The notes beneath the pieces are model-generated. The model ran no database searches. It had not been told where the DNA came from and saw nothing but the letters and a program-made list of their open reading frames with translations. Positions 57,276 through 64,000 of a DNA stretch of 64,000 nt are shown here, piece after piece. Source of the DNA: Scopulibacillus daqui (GTDB taxonomy: Bacteria; Bacillota; Bacilli; Bacillales; Sporolactobacillaceae). The stretch lies in contig NZ_JAFBER010000002.1 in assembly GCF_016908855.1 (NCBI RefSeq), positions 186,001 to 250,000 on the forward strand, given 5' to 3'. The position numbers and the translations under genes are program-made. How positions within the stretch are numbered: the stretch's first letter is position 1; every line of letters begins with the position of its first letter.

Positions 57276-57782
57276 TTATCTCTTTTTTTCTGTTTCAATT
57301 GCATAAGCGATGATTATTGGGTATTTCTTTTTTGTATGATCATATTTCTTTTCTCCCATCCCCGCGAAAGTACCATATACTTTAACTTTGTATCCTTGCG
57401 TTATTTTCGGATAAGATTTATTGACTGCGTTTATCACGATGTAGTCGTCTGTTAAATCTGAACTAATAACAAATTTATCTCCTTTGTGAATTCCGCCATC
57501 ATGGGAATGAGAGAATGAATAAAAGTCAACTTGACCGTTTATTTTGACTTTTGTTCCTTTAGGGAGCTTTTCATTGCTTATTTCCTCATATGAATATTCT
57601 TTTGCCTCTTTTTTAATTTGTTCTTGAGATAACGAAGGATCATCTTTTTTTGTTTTTATATTTGATAACTTCTCTTGAACGCTATCCTTTTTCTCTGTGT
57701 TCGAGTTGTCTTTGTCATTTCCGCAAGCTGACAAAGCGATAACTAGGAGCAGAGCCATAAAACTAAATATGAATTTTTTCAC
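57276..57782 (-). CDS. Lipoprotein with OB-fold-like (tRNA_anti-like) domain
   Basis: A 168-residue lipoprotein: signal peptide KKFIFSFMALLLVIALSAC with lipobox LSAC, a charged linker, then a domain GTKVKINGQVDFYSF...YIVINAVNKSYPKITQGYKV, an OB-fold-like pattern. GTG start at 57782 follows AGGAGG. It is exposed outside the membrane. Function unknown. Confidence 0.8.
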   Translation of the reverse strand: MKKFIFSFMALLLVIALSACGNDKDNSNTEKKDSVQEKLSNIKTKKDDPSLSQEQIKKEAKEYSYEEISNEKLPKGTKVKINGQVDFYSFSHSHDGGIHKGDKFVISSDLTDDYIVINAVNKSYPKITQGYKVKVYGTFAGMGEKKYDHTKKKYPIIIAYAIETEKKR

Positions 57783-57946
57783 TTTAATAATCCTCCTGTT
57801 TTTCGATTTCAACAATAAACTACATCAATGGTGCGAATTCCTCAATACTTTTTAAGGATTATTTTCGTATATATGCCTCAACTGTCAAATTTATTTCAAA
57901 TCTGCGGATATATTTGGGATAAAAAATGAATGATAATGGGAGAAAA

Positions 57947-58082
57947 ATGAAAAAGCAGGTGATTTTAGAATCAAAAGCAGACAGAGAATATATTAACTAA
58001 CAATGAAGTGCCTGGTATGGGGGATTTAAAGAATTCGCTTTTTTGGGCAGAGGAATATAAAGTTCCATTCGAAAATAAATGA
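57947..58082 (+). pseudogene. Small gene broken by a four-base duplication
   Basis: ATG after GGGAG reads MKKQVILESKADREYIN and stops; after removing one unit of the tandem TAACTAAC the frame continues NEVPGMGDLKNSLFWAEEYK and VPFENK to the TGA at 58082. The reconstructed product is about 43 residues. Not recognised. Confidence 0.4.
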
Positions 58083-58183
58083 TGGCGGCATCACTTATCC
58101 TATTCTTCGTTTTAAAGACAAAGATTATTTTGATGATAGGCTCCGCTTTTTCTGCAAAAAGGATACTTGCAGGGGCAGCGTTG

Positions 58184-58360
58184 CTATTTATGTTTTTTAA
58201 ATTCGTACTTGCTCATTAAAACGAGATTATATATACCAAAAATCAGTGTTAATATAACTATAGCTTGATAGCCATGTTTAATGGGGGAAAAGATGTAAAT
58301 AAGAATTAAAAGGCCAAGATAAACTGCATATCCAATATTAAACATTTTTTTGTAGGACAT
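58184..58360 (-). CDS. Small two-helix membrane protein
   Basis: A 58-residue protein, MSYKKMFNIGYAVYLGLLIL, with two hydrophobic helices and a basic tail (YEFKKHK). AAGGAGTG precedes the ATG. Not recognised. Confidence 0.55.
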   Translation of the reverse strand: MSYKKMFNIGYAVYLGLLILIYIFSPIKHGYQAIVILTLIFGIYNLVLMSKYEFKKHK

Positions 58361-58878
58361 AGATTCACTCCTTAACGGTTTTTTATTAAGCACTGTACTT
58401 TTAAGCTATTATGAATAATTATTGCGGCCATTGCAATAGAAACATATTGAATTTTTCCTTAATTTTATATGTCAAAAAATATGATTACCGATATTGCCGC
58501 GAATCTGTCAAAACCGCGATGGTTAACCATAGTGATGCAATGATTCTAAGTTTTTCTTTATTATTTAATGCCAATGATTCTTTCACAGCAGAATATTAAT
58601 TTTGGTTATCTGACAAAAACGCCAGTGTGCGGTTTAGAAAATGCCCTCGGTATAGTCTATCTCAAATTCAACTGATGTCGATTTATTTAATTAATTGCCT
58701 GAGCCTCTAAAATGCAAAAAAGGCACCTGCTGTAATACAGGATACCTTTTCAATGGTAAGCATAATGAAAAAAGGATAGGTTAGGAGGAAATAATGAGCC
58801 TTTATTTCTAGTCAAAAATAAATGAAAATGAAATGGTATTTTTCTGAAAATGTTAATAACCTTCATGGACATTGCAGA
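58361..58878. other. Gap without a convincing gene
   Basis: About 520 bases. A 62-codon + frame at 58411-58599 has no ribosome site. At 58715-58752 AAAAGGCACCTG and CAGGATACCTTTT form an imperfect hairpin that could end the BclA-like gene on the minus strand or an upstream + transcript. Confidence 0.4.
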
Positions 58879-59394
58879 TTAGTCGCAATCTTCATCCAGT
58901 TTTGCGACTGTTAACGTACCTTGGCCAAGTACACCAGCAGCAATTGGGCCATTGGCTACAACTTGAACGAGGTCGCCTTTGCAAAGATGAACGATTTCAG
59001 CAAAGTTAGCCAAACCAACAGCAGACAGCGAACCGGCATTACCTAAAAATTTAGAATCTGCATATACGGACAGACCGCCTGTTGCGGAAGCAACTAATAT
59101 ACTGGCTGTAAACTCAACAAGATAATCTCCATCCTCTTCTACAATAATTCCGCCGGTAGGAGCAACCCGAACACAATCAGTTACTAAAATAGGAGATGTC
59201 AGCGGAAGAGGGATAGGAGTGCTAGTCACTGCCAGAGTCAATAAAGATCCTGATGTGACAACACCAACACATTCCTCTTCTTCACAGCATTCTTCTTTTT
59301 CTTCACATTCGTGTTCACAGCATTCTTCTTCATGCCTTATCCTGTGTTCTCTTTCAAAACAACAATCATCAAATAGGTTAGGTCTGCGACCCAT
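58879..59394 (-). CDS. BclA-like C-terminal-domain spore surface protein
   Basis: A 171-residue protein. N-terminal 45 residues are rich in Cys, Glu and His (HEEECCEHECEEKEECCEEE). The rest (VTSGSLLTLAVTSTPIPLPL to VAKLDEDCD) is a beta-rich domain like the jelly-roll (C1q/TNF-like) domain of exosporium protein BclA, but without the collagen-like GXX repeats. AAAGGAGGT precedes the ATG. Probably a spore coat/exosporium component cross-linked through cysteines; inference. Confidence 0.7.
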   Translation of the reverse strand: MGRRPNLFDDCCFEREHRIRHEEECCEHECEEKEECCEEEECVGVVTSGSLLTLAVTSTPIPLPLTSPILVTDCVRVAPTGGIIVEEDGDYLVEFTASILVASATGGLSVYADSKFLGNAGSLSAVGLANFAEIVHLCKGDLVQVVANGPIAAGVLGQGTLTVAKLDEDCD

Positions 59395-59778
59395 TGTTTT
59401 TACCTCCTTTCATTGTTAATTTATCTTATTGTTTTTTTAGAATTTGGTATGGTCAAAGGTGGAGGGGACAATTAAAATATACCTTTGTACCCTAAGTCAA
59501 AAACCCGGATACTTTATTTAAGCATCCGGGAAGCGCTAAAATATACGGTCTAAAAAAAGGAGGTACGCAGATAATTTAAAATCACTCGATTTTTAATTTT
59601 ATTATATGTATGATTTTATAGTAAGCTTGCATGCTTTAATTAGAGTAAATCAATCAATTTCAGTCAAAGCTATTTTTCGCCCGATTTTAAGGAGAGGGAA
59701 AATATTTATACACATCATTGTCTTATTAGACATATTTTATAATAAAAAGAACTTGAAGCATTTACAATATATTAATAT

Positions 59779-59808
59779 AGAGCATTGCTGCTGGCACAGC
59801 AATGCTCT
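59779..59808. terminator. Terminator/hairpin
   Basis: AGAGCATTGCTG pairs with AGCAATGCTCT around a short loop. On the minus strand it lies 40 bases after the 47-residue gene. The stretch 59395-59778 holds another hairpin (CCCGGAT/ATCCGGG, 59509-59531) and no gene I can support. Confidence 0.65.
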
Positions 59809-59848
59809 AATCACCGCTTATCATTGGAATTGATTTAAAATACGTTTA

Positions 59849-59992
59849 CTAAGCTGATGCGCTGCAAAGCGGTATACCGACTGCTTGTAAGATCGCTGCG
59901 ATTTGAGAAGTAATTTGCAAACGAATTGTAATGCCATCAAGTGTAGTTTGTAAATACCATTGTCCATTGACTTGTAAGACACATTGTTGCAT
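59849..59992 (-). CDS. 47-residue peptide gene
   Basis: A short gene with an excellent ribosome site (AAGGAGGGAATTTT before ATG). The product reads MQQCVLQVNGQWYLQTTLDG, then ITIRLQITSQIAAILQAVGI and ends PLCSASA: strand-rich, with two Cys, no membrane helix. Located 450 bases upstream of the BclA-like gene on the same strand, which suggests a spore-surface role. Not recognised. Confidence 0.55.
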   Translation of the reverse strand: MQQCVLQVNGQWYLQTTLDGITIRLQITSQIAAILQAVGIPLCSASA

Positions 59993-60193
59993 AAAATTCC
60001 CTCCTTCCATCCGTTAATCGATAATAGATTATGCTCACTTTAAAATTTTGCATAGATTAACATAATAGAAAGAAGTCTATTTCTTGTTATTTCAGTGATA
60101 TAATCTATTAAAATGTCCTTAGATCCGAGACAATTGAACCCAATAAATAAGAAGCAAAGGCAAGGTGGCTGGAATGGTCAGAAGAAGACGTAC

Positions 60194-60232
60194 AGCCTCC
60201 TAAAATGGACAGGCTTTGAATTTTAGGAGGCT
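60194..60232. promoter_or_regulatory. 12-bp inverted repeat before the methyltransferase
   Basis: AGCCTCCTAAAA pairs with TTTTAGGAGGCT, ending 26 bases before the start codon. No T tract follows on the + strand. It could be a terminator on the minus strand, or an attenuator/operator. Confidence 0.5.
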
Positions 60233-60258
60233 ATCTTATATGAGGAGATGTATTAACG

Positions 60259-60990
60259 ATGAAACAAAATAAATATGATGATCCGGATTTCTTTTCCGCA
60301 TATGCACAAATGCCGCGATCAGTTAAAGGGCTTGAAGGTGCTGGAGAATGGCATATGCTAAAAGGACTCATTCCCAATCTGAAAGATAAAAATGTACTCG
60401 ATTTAGGATGCGGTTTCGGCTGGCATTGCCGATATGCTCGTGAGCGGCAAGCAAGCTCGGTAATAGGTGTTGATATCTCTGAAAAAATGATCCAAAAAGC
60501 ACGTGAAATGACAAATGATCCTTTCATTTCATATATAAAAGCGCCAATTGAAGACATCGACTTTTCGGACTCTCAATTCGATGTGGCAATCAGTTCGTTA
60601 GCGTTTCATTATATTAAGTCGTTTAAATCAATTTGTGAAAAAGTCTATCATTGCCTAAAGTCTGGGGGAAGTTTTGTGTTCTCAGTAGAACATCCGATTT
60701 TTACTTCTCGAAAGGAACAAGATTGGCATTATAATGAGCAAGGAAATCGCTTGCATTGGCCAGTTGACAACTATCAAATAGAAGGATTGCGTGAAACAAC
60801 ATTCTTAAATGACAGCGTGATTAAATACCATCGTACGATTTCAACATATATCAATGATCTCATTAACACTGGTTTTATGATAAGAGCAGTGAAGGAATCT
60901 GTTCCTTCTGAAGAAATGTTGGAAAAGCTCCCTGAAATGAAAGATGAGATCCGAAGACCCATGTTTTTAATGATTGCAGCGGAAAAATAA
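60259..60990 (+). CDS. Class I SAM-dependent methyltransferase
   Basis: A 243-residue methyltransferase (type 11). SAM-binding motif I VLDLGCGFGWH near residue 47, motif II GVDISEKMIQKARE, and ISSLAFHYIKSF after motif IV. The substrate cannot be told. GAGGAG lies before the ATG. It stands alone with an inverted repeat in front and terminators behind. Confidence 0.85.
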   Translation: MKQNKYDDPDFFSAYAQMPRSVKGLEGAGEWHMLKGLIPNLKDKNVLDLGCGFGWHCRYARERQASSVIGVDISEKMIQKAREMTNDPFISYIKAPIEDIDFSDSQFDVAISSLAFHYIKSFKSICEKVYHCLKSGGSFVFSVEHPIFTSRKEQDWHYNEQGNRLHWPVDNYQIEGLRETTFLNDSVIKYHRTISTYINDLINTGFMIRAVKESVPSEEMLEKLPEMKDEIRRPMFLMIAAEK

Positions 60991-61468
60991 ATAGTGTTTT
61001 AAAGCATGAGCCATGTTTAATAAAATTGCCGGTTTTCTATTGTTTTTAGGGGGCCGGCTTTTATAAATAAAAAGAGTTGGCGAGTGGTCGAGGAGAAGGC
61101 GATCAAAACTCTTTGCTATCTGCTGATTAATAAAACTTTCTTTAACAGCTGCCGCAAATCAAAGGATTAAATAAGAGCCGGAAAAAAGTGAGACTCTATG
61201 GTTCGGTTTCATAGGAGTAAATATTAAATTGATGAGCGGAGAGGCTCCCTTGATTACCATATTTTATAATATAATAAATTCAAGCGTTAACAAATGGATA
61301 AAAGAATATCGCATGCACAATTTCAATAACAGAAGAAGACATGCTGCCTTAATATCAAGCAGCATGTCTTTTCTCTTTTCTTCTCCCATTATAGGAAGAA
61401 ATGCAGCATTTTGAAAGGGGAATAGTCAAACACCCGAGCTTTAATATAACATATCGAACAGTTTATTT
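60991..61468. other. Gap between methyltransferase and marR
   Basis: About 480 bases with two terminators: GCCGG...CCGGC with TTTTA at 61029-61062, and GACATGCTG...GCAGCATGTC with TTTTCTCTTTTC at 61338-61376. A frame at 61229-61414 lacks a ribosome site and runs through the second hairpin; not accepted. Confidence 0.5.
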
Positions 61469-61900
61469 TCATTCATTATCAATGATTTTTTTCATGATTT
61501 CCTTCCAAACTTCTTCGTTTTTAGATCCAACCTCTTTAAAAATTTCATTCATTTTGCTCCGCTGAACATTGCTTAACTGACTTTCAAGTTTTTGGCCTTT
61601 TTCTGTTAGGCGCAATTCACGGACACGCCGATCGTATTTTGCAGGTTCGCTTTTGATATAGCCCATTTCAATCAACTGCCGCATCGGAGTATGTAAGGCT
61701 TGCTTGCTTATTTCTAGTGTTTTTAAAAGTTCATTTACACTTAAACCCTGATTTCGAGCGACAAAAAATAAAATCCGGTGGTGAACACGTTGAATGCCGT
61801 GTTGTTCAAGAATACGGTCAGGTTCTTTTGTGAATGTGCGGTAGGCAAAATAAAATAGGGCGAGTATTTCGTTTAATTGTTCTTCGCGCTTTTTATCCAT
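61469..61900 (-). CDS. MarR-family transcriptional regulator
   Basis: A 143-residue winged-helix dimer protein: VHHRILFFVARNQGLSVNEL, LEISKQALHTPMRQLIEMGY, and the wing KYDRRVRELRLTEKG. Divergent from the decarboxylase gene, with two palindromes between them, so it is the likely repressor, released by a small aromatic or acid ligand. AAGGAGG lies about 12 bases before the ATG, a long spacing. Confidence 0.9.
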   Translation of the reverse strand: MDKKREEQLNEILALFYFAYRTFTKEPDRILEQHGIQRVHHRILFFVARNQGLSVNELLKTLEISKQALHTPMRQLIEMGYIKSEPAKYDRRVRELRLTEKGQKLESQLSNVQRSKMNEIFKEVGSKNEEVWKEIMKKIIDNE

Positions 61901-61976
61901 TTATCAAGTGACCTCCTTATAAAAGAATATCAAAGTTTTAGCTTTTTTTAAATCAATGGAAAAAATTTGATTTCGA

Positions 61977-62009
61977 AACATATAGGTCAATATTGTTGAC
62001 CTATATGTT
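61977..62009. promoter_or_regulatory. MarR-type operator 1
   Basis: AACATATAGGTCAA and TTGACCTATATGTT form a perfect 14-bp inverted repeat around TATTG. Its right arm holds the TTGACC -35 of the decarboxylase promoter. Confidence 0.8.
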
Positions 62010-62024
62010 ATTTGGTGTTATAAC
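61996..62024 (+). promoter_or_regulatory. Promoter of the decarboxylase gene
   Basis: TTGACC (61996-62001), 17 bases, TATAAC (62019-62024). The -35 is inside operator 1. Confidence 0.75.
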
Positions 62025-62032
62025 ATAAATAA

Positions 62033-62051
62033 AGGTCAATGATGTTGACCT
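62033..62051. promoter_or_regulatory. MarR-type operator 2
   Basis: AGGTCAA and TTGACCT around TGATG repeat the core of operator 1, just downstream of the expected transcription start. Confidence 0.75.
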
Positions 62052-62078
62052 AATAGAAAGATAAGGAGTGTTATCATC

Positions 62079-63752
62079 ATGCATTCAACAACATGTACAG
62101 TTGGCGATTACTTACTTTTACGCCTTAAAGAAATGGGTGTTAAACATATTTTTGGTGTTCCAGGTGATTTCAACCTCGGCTTTCTAGATCAAATTGAAGC
62201 CATGGATCATTTGGAATGGATAGGCAACTGCAATGAATTAAATGCCGCCTATGCAGCTGATGGCTATGCGCGTATCAACGGCATTGCTGCATTGGTAACG
62301 ACATTTGGTGTGGGAGAATTAAGTGCGATTAATGGCATTGCCGGTTCTTATGCAGAACAATTACCTGTTGTTAAAATCACCGGTTCGCCAGCGACAAATG
62401 TCGCAAATTCAGGCGCTTATGTTCACCATACGCTTGGTGACGGCGATTTTACGCACTTTAACAAAATGTTCAAAGAAGTCACTGTCGCTCAAACAACTTT
62501 AACAGAAGAAAATGCTGCCGAAGAAATTGATCGTGTGCTTCAAGAATGCTGGTTATATAAAAGACCAGTTTACATCAATCTTCCTTCTGATATTAGCTAT
62601 AAAAAAATTGAGGCACCGAAAAGTCCATTGCATTTGCCTGAATTTACAAGTGAAACAGGTCAATTGAATACATTTCTCAAGCTGGCATTACAAAAGATAA
62701 ATCAAGCGAAATTTCCTGTTATTTTAGCGGATTATGAAGTTAATCGTTATCAATTAAATGAAAAGTTAAAGGCTTTTGTTAATCAATCCGGTTTCCCTGT
62801 TGCGTCCCTAAGCATGGGGAAGGGTGTAATAGATGAAACACATCCGCAATTTATAGGTGTATATACCGGTTCATTAAGTGACCCATATGTCAGAAGCCGG
62901 ATTGAAGATGCGGATTGTATATTAAGTATCGGCGTCAAGCTTACAGATTCTCTGACAGGGGGCTTTACTCATCAATTAGATGAAGATAAGCTCATTGAGA
63001 TTCACCCATCTTATGCAAAAATAAATCAAGAAACCTTCGATAAAGTGAGTATGAGTGACCTTTTGGAGCTGTTAACAGAAGGGGTTGAACCTCGGGACAT
63101 TGATACGCAAAACATTCAGCCTTTCTGCAGAAGAGAAACTGCTGATGAGTTTGTTCCGACAGATAAACCGCTTACTCAGGAACGTTTTTGGAAGCAATTG
63201 AACAGCTTTTTAAATAAAGAAGATGTTCTGTTGGCGGAACAAGGAACGGCCTTCTTCGGTACATCTCAAATGGTTCTGCCTGAAAAATCAACTTTTATAG
63301 GACAGCCATTATGGGGTTCGATTGGTTATACATTGCCATCTTTGCTTGGAACGCAAATCGCTGATCCTAACCGGCGGAATATATTGGTAATCGGTGACGG
63401 GTCATTCCAGCTCACTGCACAAGAATTGTCAACCATCCTTAAAAATCAACTAAAGCCAATCATCATTCTTATTAACAATGATGGTTATGTTGTAGAACGC
63501 GCTATTCACGGACCAAACGAAAAATATAACGATATAAATATGTGGAAATACAGCCGGCTTCCTGAAGTTCTTGACATGGGTGAGAACAGCATAAGTATGG
63601 TTGCCGCAAATGAAAAAGAATTCGCTGACGCTCTTCATTTAGCTGACAGCCAAGATAAGCTTGTCTTTATTGAAGTGACAATGGAGCGCTTGGATGTTCC
63701 TGAGTTGCTTGATGCCTTAGGAAAAGTTTTCGCAAAACAGAACGCTTATTAA
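62079..63752 (+). CDS. TPP-dependent 2-keto acid decarboxylase (pyruvate/indolepyruvate type)
   Basis: A 557-residue decarboxylase that turns a 2-keto acid into CO2 and an aldehyde. Family residues are present: Asp in GVPGDFN near 27, Glu in GNCNELNAAYAADGYAR near 52, the His pair in YVHHTLGDG near 114, the TPP/Mg motif GDGSFQLTAQE...NNDGY and the Glu in YVVERAIHG. Pyruvate, indolepyruvate or branched-chain keto acids are all possible. ATG at 62079 follows AAGGAG. Controlled by the divergent MarR. Such decarboxylases are uncommon in spore formers. Confidence 0.92.
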   Translation: MHSTTCTVGDYLLLRLKEMGVKHIFGVPGDFNLGFLDQIEAMDHLEWIGNCNELNAAYAADGYARINGIAALVTTFGVGELSAINGIAGSYAEQLPVVKITGSPATNVANSGAYVHHTLGDGDFTHFNKMFKEVTVAQTTLTEENAAEEIDRVLQECWLYKRPVYINLPSDISYKKIEAPKSPLHLPEFTSETGQLNTFLKLALQKINQAKFPVILADYEVNRYQLNEKLKAFVNQSGFPVASLSMGKGVIDETHPQFIGVYTGSLSDPYVRSRIEDADCILSIGVKLTDSLTGGFTHQLDEDKLIEIHPSYAKINQETFDKVSMSDLLELLTEGVEPRDIDTQNIQPFCRRETADEFVPTDKPLTQERFWKQLNSFLNKEDVLLAEQGTAFFGTSQMVLPEKSTFIGQPLWGSIGYTLPSLLGTQIADPNRRNILVIGDGSFQLTAQELSTILKNQLKPIIILINNDGYVVERAIHGPNEKYNDINMWKYSRLPEVLDMGENSISMVAANEKEFADALHLADSQDKLVFIEVTMERLDVPELLDALGKVFAKQNAY

Positions 63753-63841
63753 CAGTTTTTAAGCGATTGATTCAAAGCATTTGTTTTTATTTCGCTTTTT
63801 ATTTAAACTAAGAAAAATATGTTTTTTGGAGGTATGAGGTT

Positions 63842-64000
63842 ATGGCACTTCATAACTGGGCTTATATATACTTGTCTCCGAATTTTAGTCCGGAAGAAAA
63901 TACAGTTACCACTGGAAATGAAGAATGCAAATTTACAGCTATAGGAATTGATTTTGAAGAAAAAGAACGTGTCATACCAATCGCACAGCAGCTTGTAAAA
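63842..64000 (+). CDS. DUF6506-like protein, N-terminal part
   Basis: The first 53 codons of a gene leaving the window: MALHNWAYIYLSPNFSPEEN then TTGNEECKFTAIGID and ERVIPIAQQLVK. The pattern fits the small DUF6506 family (about 105 residues), whose function is unknown to me. GGAGG lies before the ATG. It starts 89 bases after the decarboxylase with no clear terminator between, so the two may be cotranscribed. Confidence 0.6.
   Translation, partial: MALHNWAYIYLSPNFSPEENTVTTGNEECKFTAIGIDFEEKERVIPIAQQLVK

Noticed and set aside
58411-58599. 62-codon + frame
   Set aside because: No ribosome site or recognisable pattern.
59606-59833. 75-codon + frame
   Set aside because: Covers the hairpin at 59779 and has no ribosome site; AT-rich chance frame.
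61229-61414. 61-codon + frame
   Set aside because: Runs through a terminator and lacks a ribosome site.

Overview
The window is chromosomal DNA of an endospore-forming Firmicute of the Bacillaceae/Sporolactobacillaceae type. Evidence: spoIIIE, spoVS, cotE, spoVK and a KinB-like sporulation kinase; a BclA-like coat/exosporium protein; strong AGGAGG ribosome sites with frequent GTG/TTG starts; and the gene order of the Bacillus subtilis tepA-to-glnA region. The species cannot be named. The arabinose genes and the TPP-dependent decarboxylase resemble those of lactic-acid-type bacilli and lactobacilli.

Positions 1-40150 form the conserved backbone, almost all on the + strand: tepA (end)-ylzJ-spoIIIE-ymfF-ymfH-ymfI-ymfJ-ymfK-rodZ-pgsA-cinA-recA-rny-ymdB-spoVS-dipeptidase-korA-korB-miaB-ricA-cotE-mutS-mutL, then three small probable spore genes and a rhodanese, then miaA-hfq, acetoacetyl-CoA synthetase, a KinB-like kinase, spoVK-hflX-ynbB and glnR-glnA. 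The genes serve chromosome translocation, EF-P modification (ymfI, ynbB), membrane lipid synthesis, DNA recombination and mismatch repair, RNA decay, tRNA modification, 2-oxoacid oxidation and nitrogen control. Several control sites can be read directly: a LexA (DinR) box before recA, a sigma-H promoter before spoVS, a GlnR box before glnR, a palindrome over the rny promoter, and a recurring (T)GTTYAAAA...TTTTRAAC(A) element in the leaders of rodZ, recA, rny, ymdB, hflX and glnA.

Positions 40150-49900 are an AT-rich accessory region full of small genes and wreckage. It has an XRE regulator with a membrane partner, three copies of one terminator-promoter-leader module (first before an intact DUF1433-type gene, second before a frameshifted copy, third before nothing), scraps that look like polymorphic-toxin (LXG/T7SS-type) cassettes, an orphan hicB beside a broken hicA, a universal stress protein, an RsbR-type stressosome protein, two paralogous coiled-coil genes whose promoters lie in IS3 debris, a type I holin-like toxin gene killed by one missing base but with its SD-masking hairpin intact, and at least four IS3-type relics.

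Positions 49918-56900 hold the L-arabinose module: divergent araR, then araB-araD-araA and araE, with AraR boxes and a cre-like site. Positions 56900-61450 return to accessory DNA: an IS relic, a lipoprotein, a BclA-like protein, a 47-residue peptide gene and a methyltransferase. The right end has a MarR repressor divergent from a pyruvate/2-keto acid decarboxylase, whose promoter is bracketed by two matching palindromes, and the start of a DUF6506-like gene.
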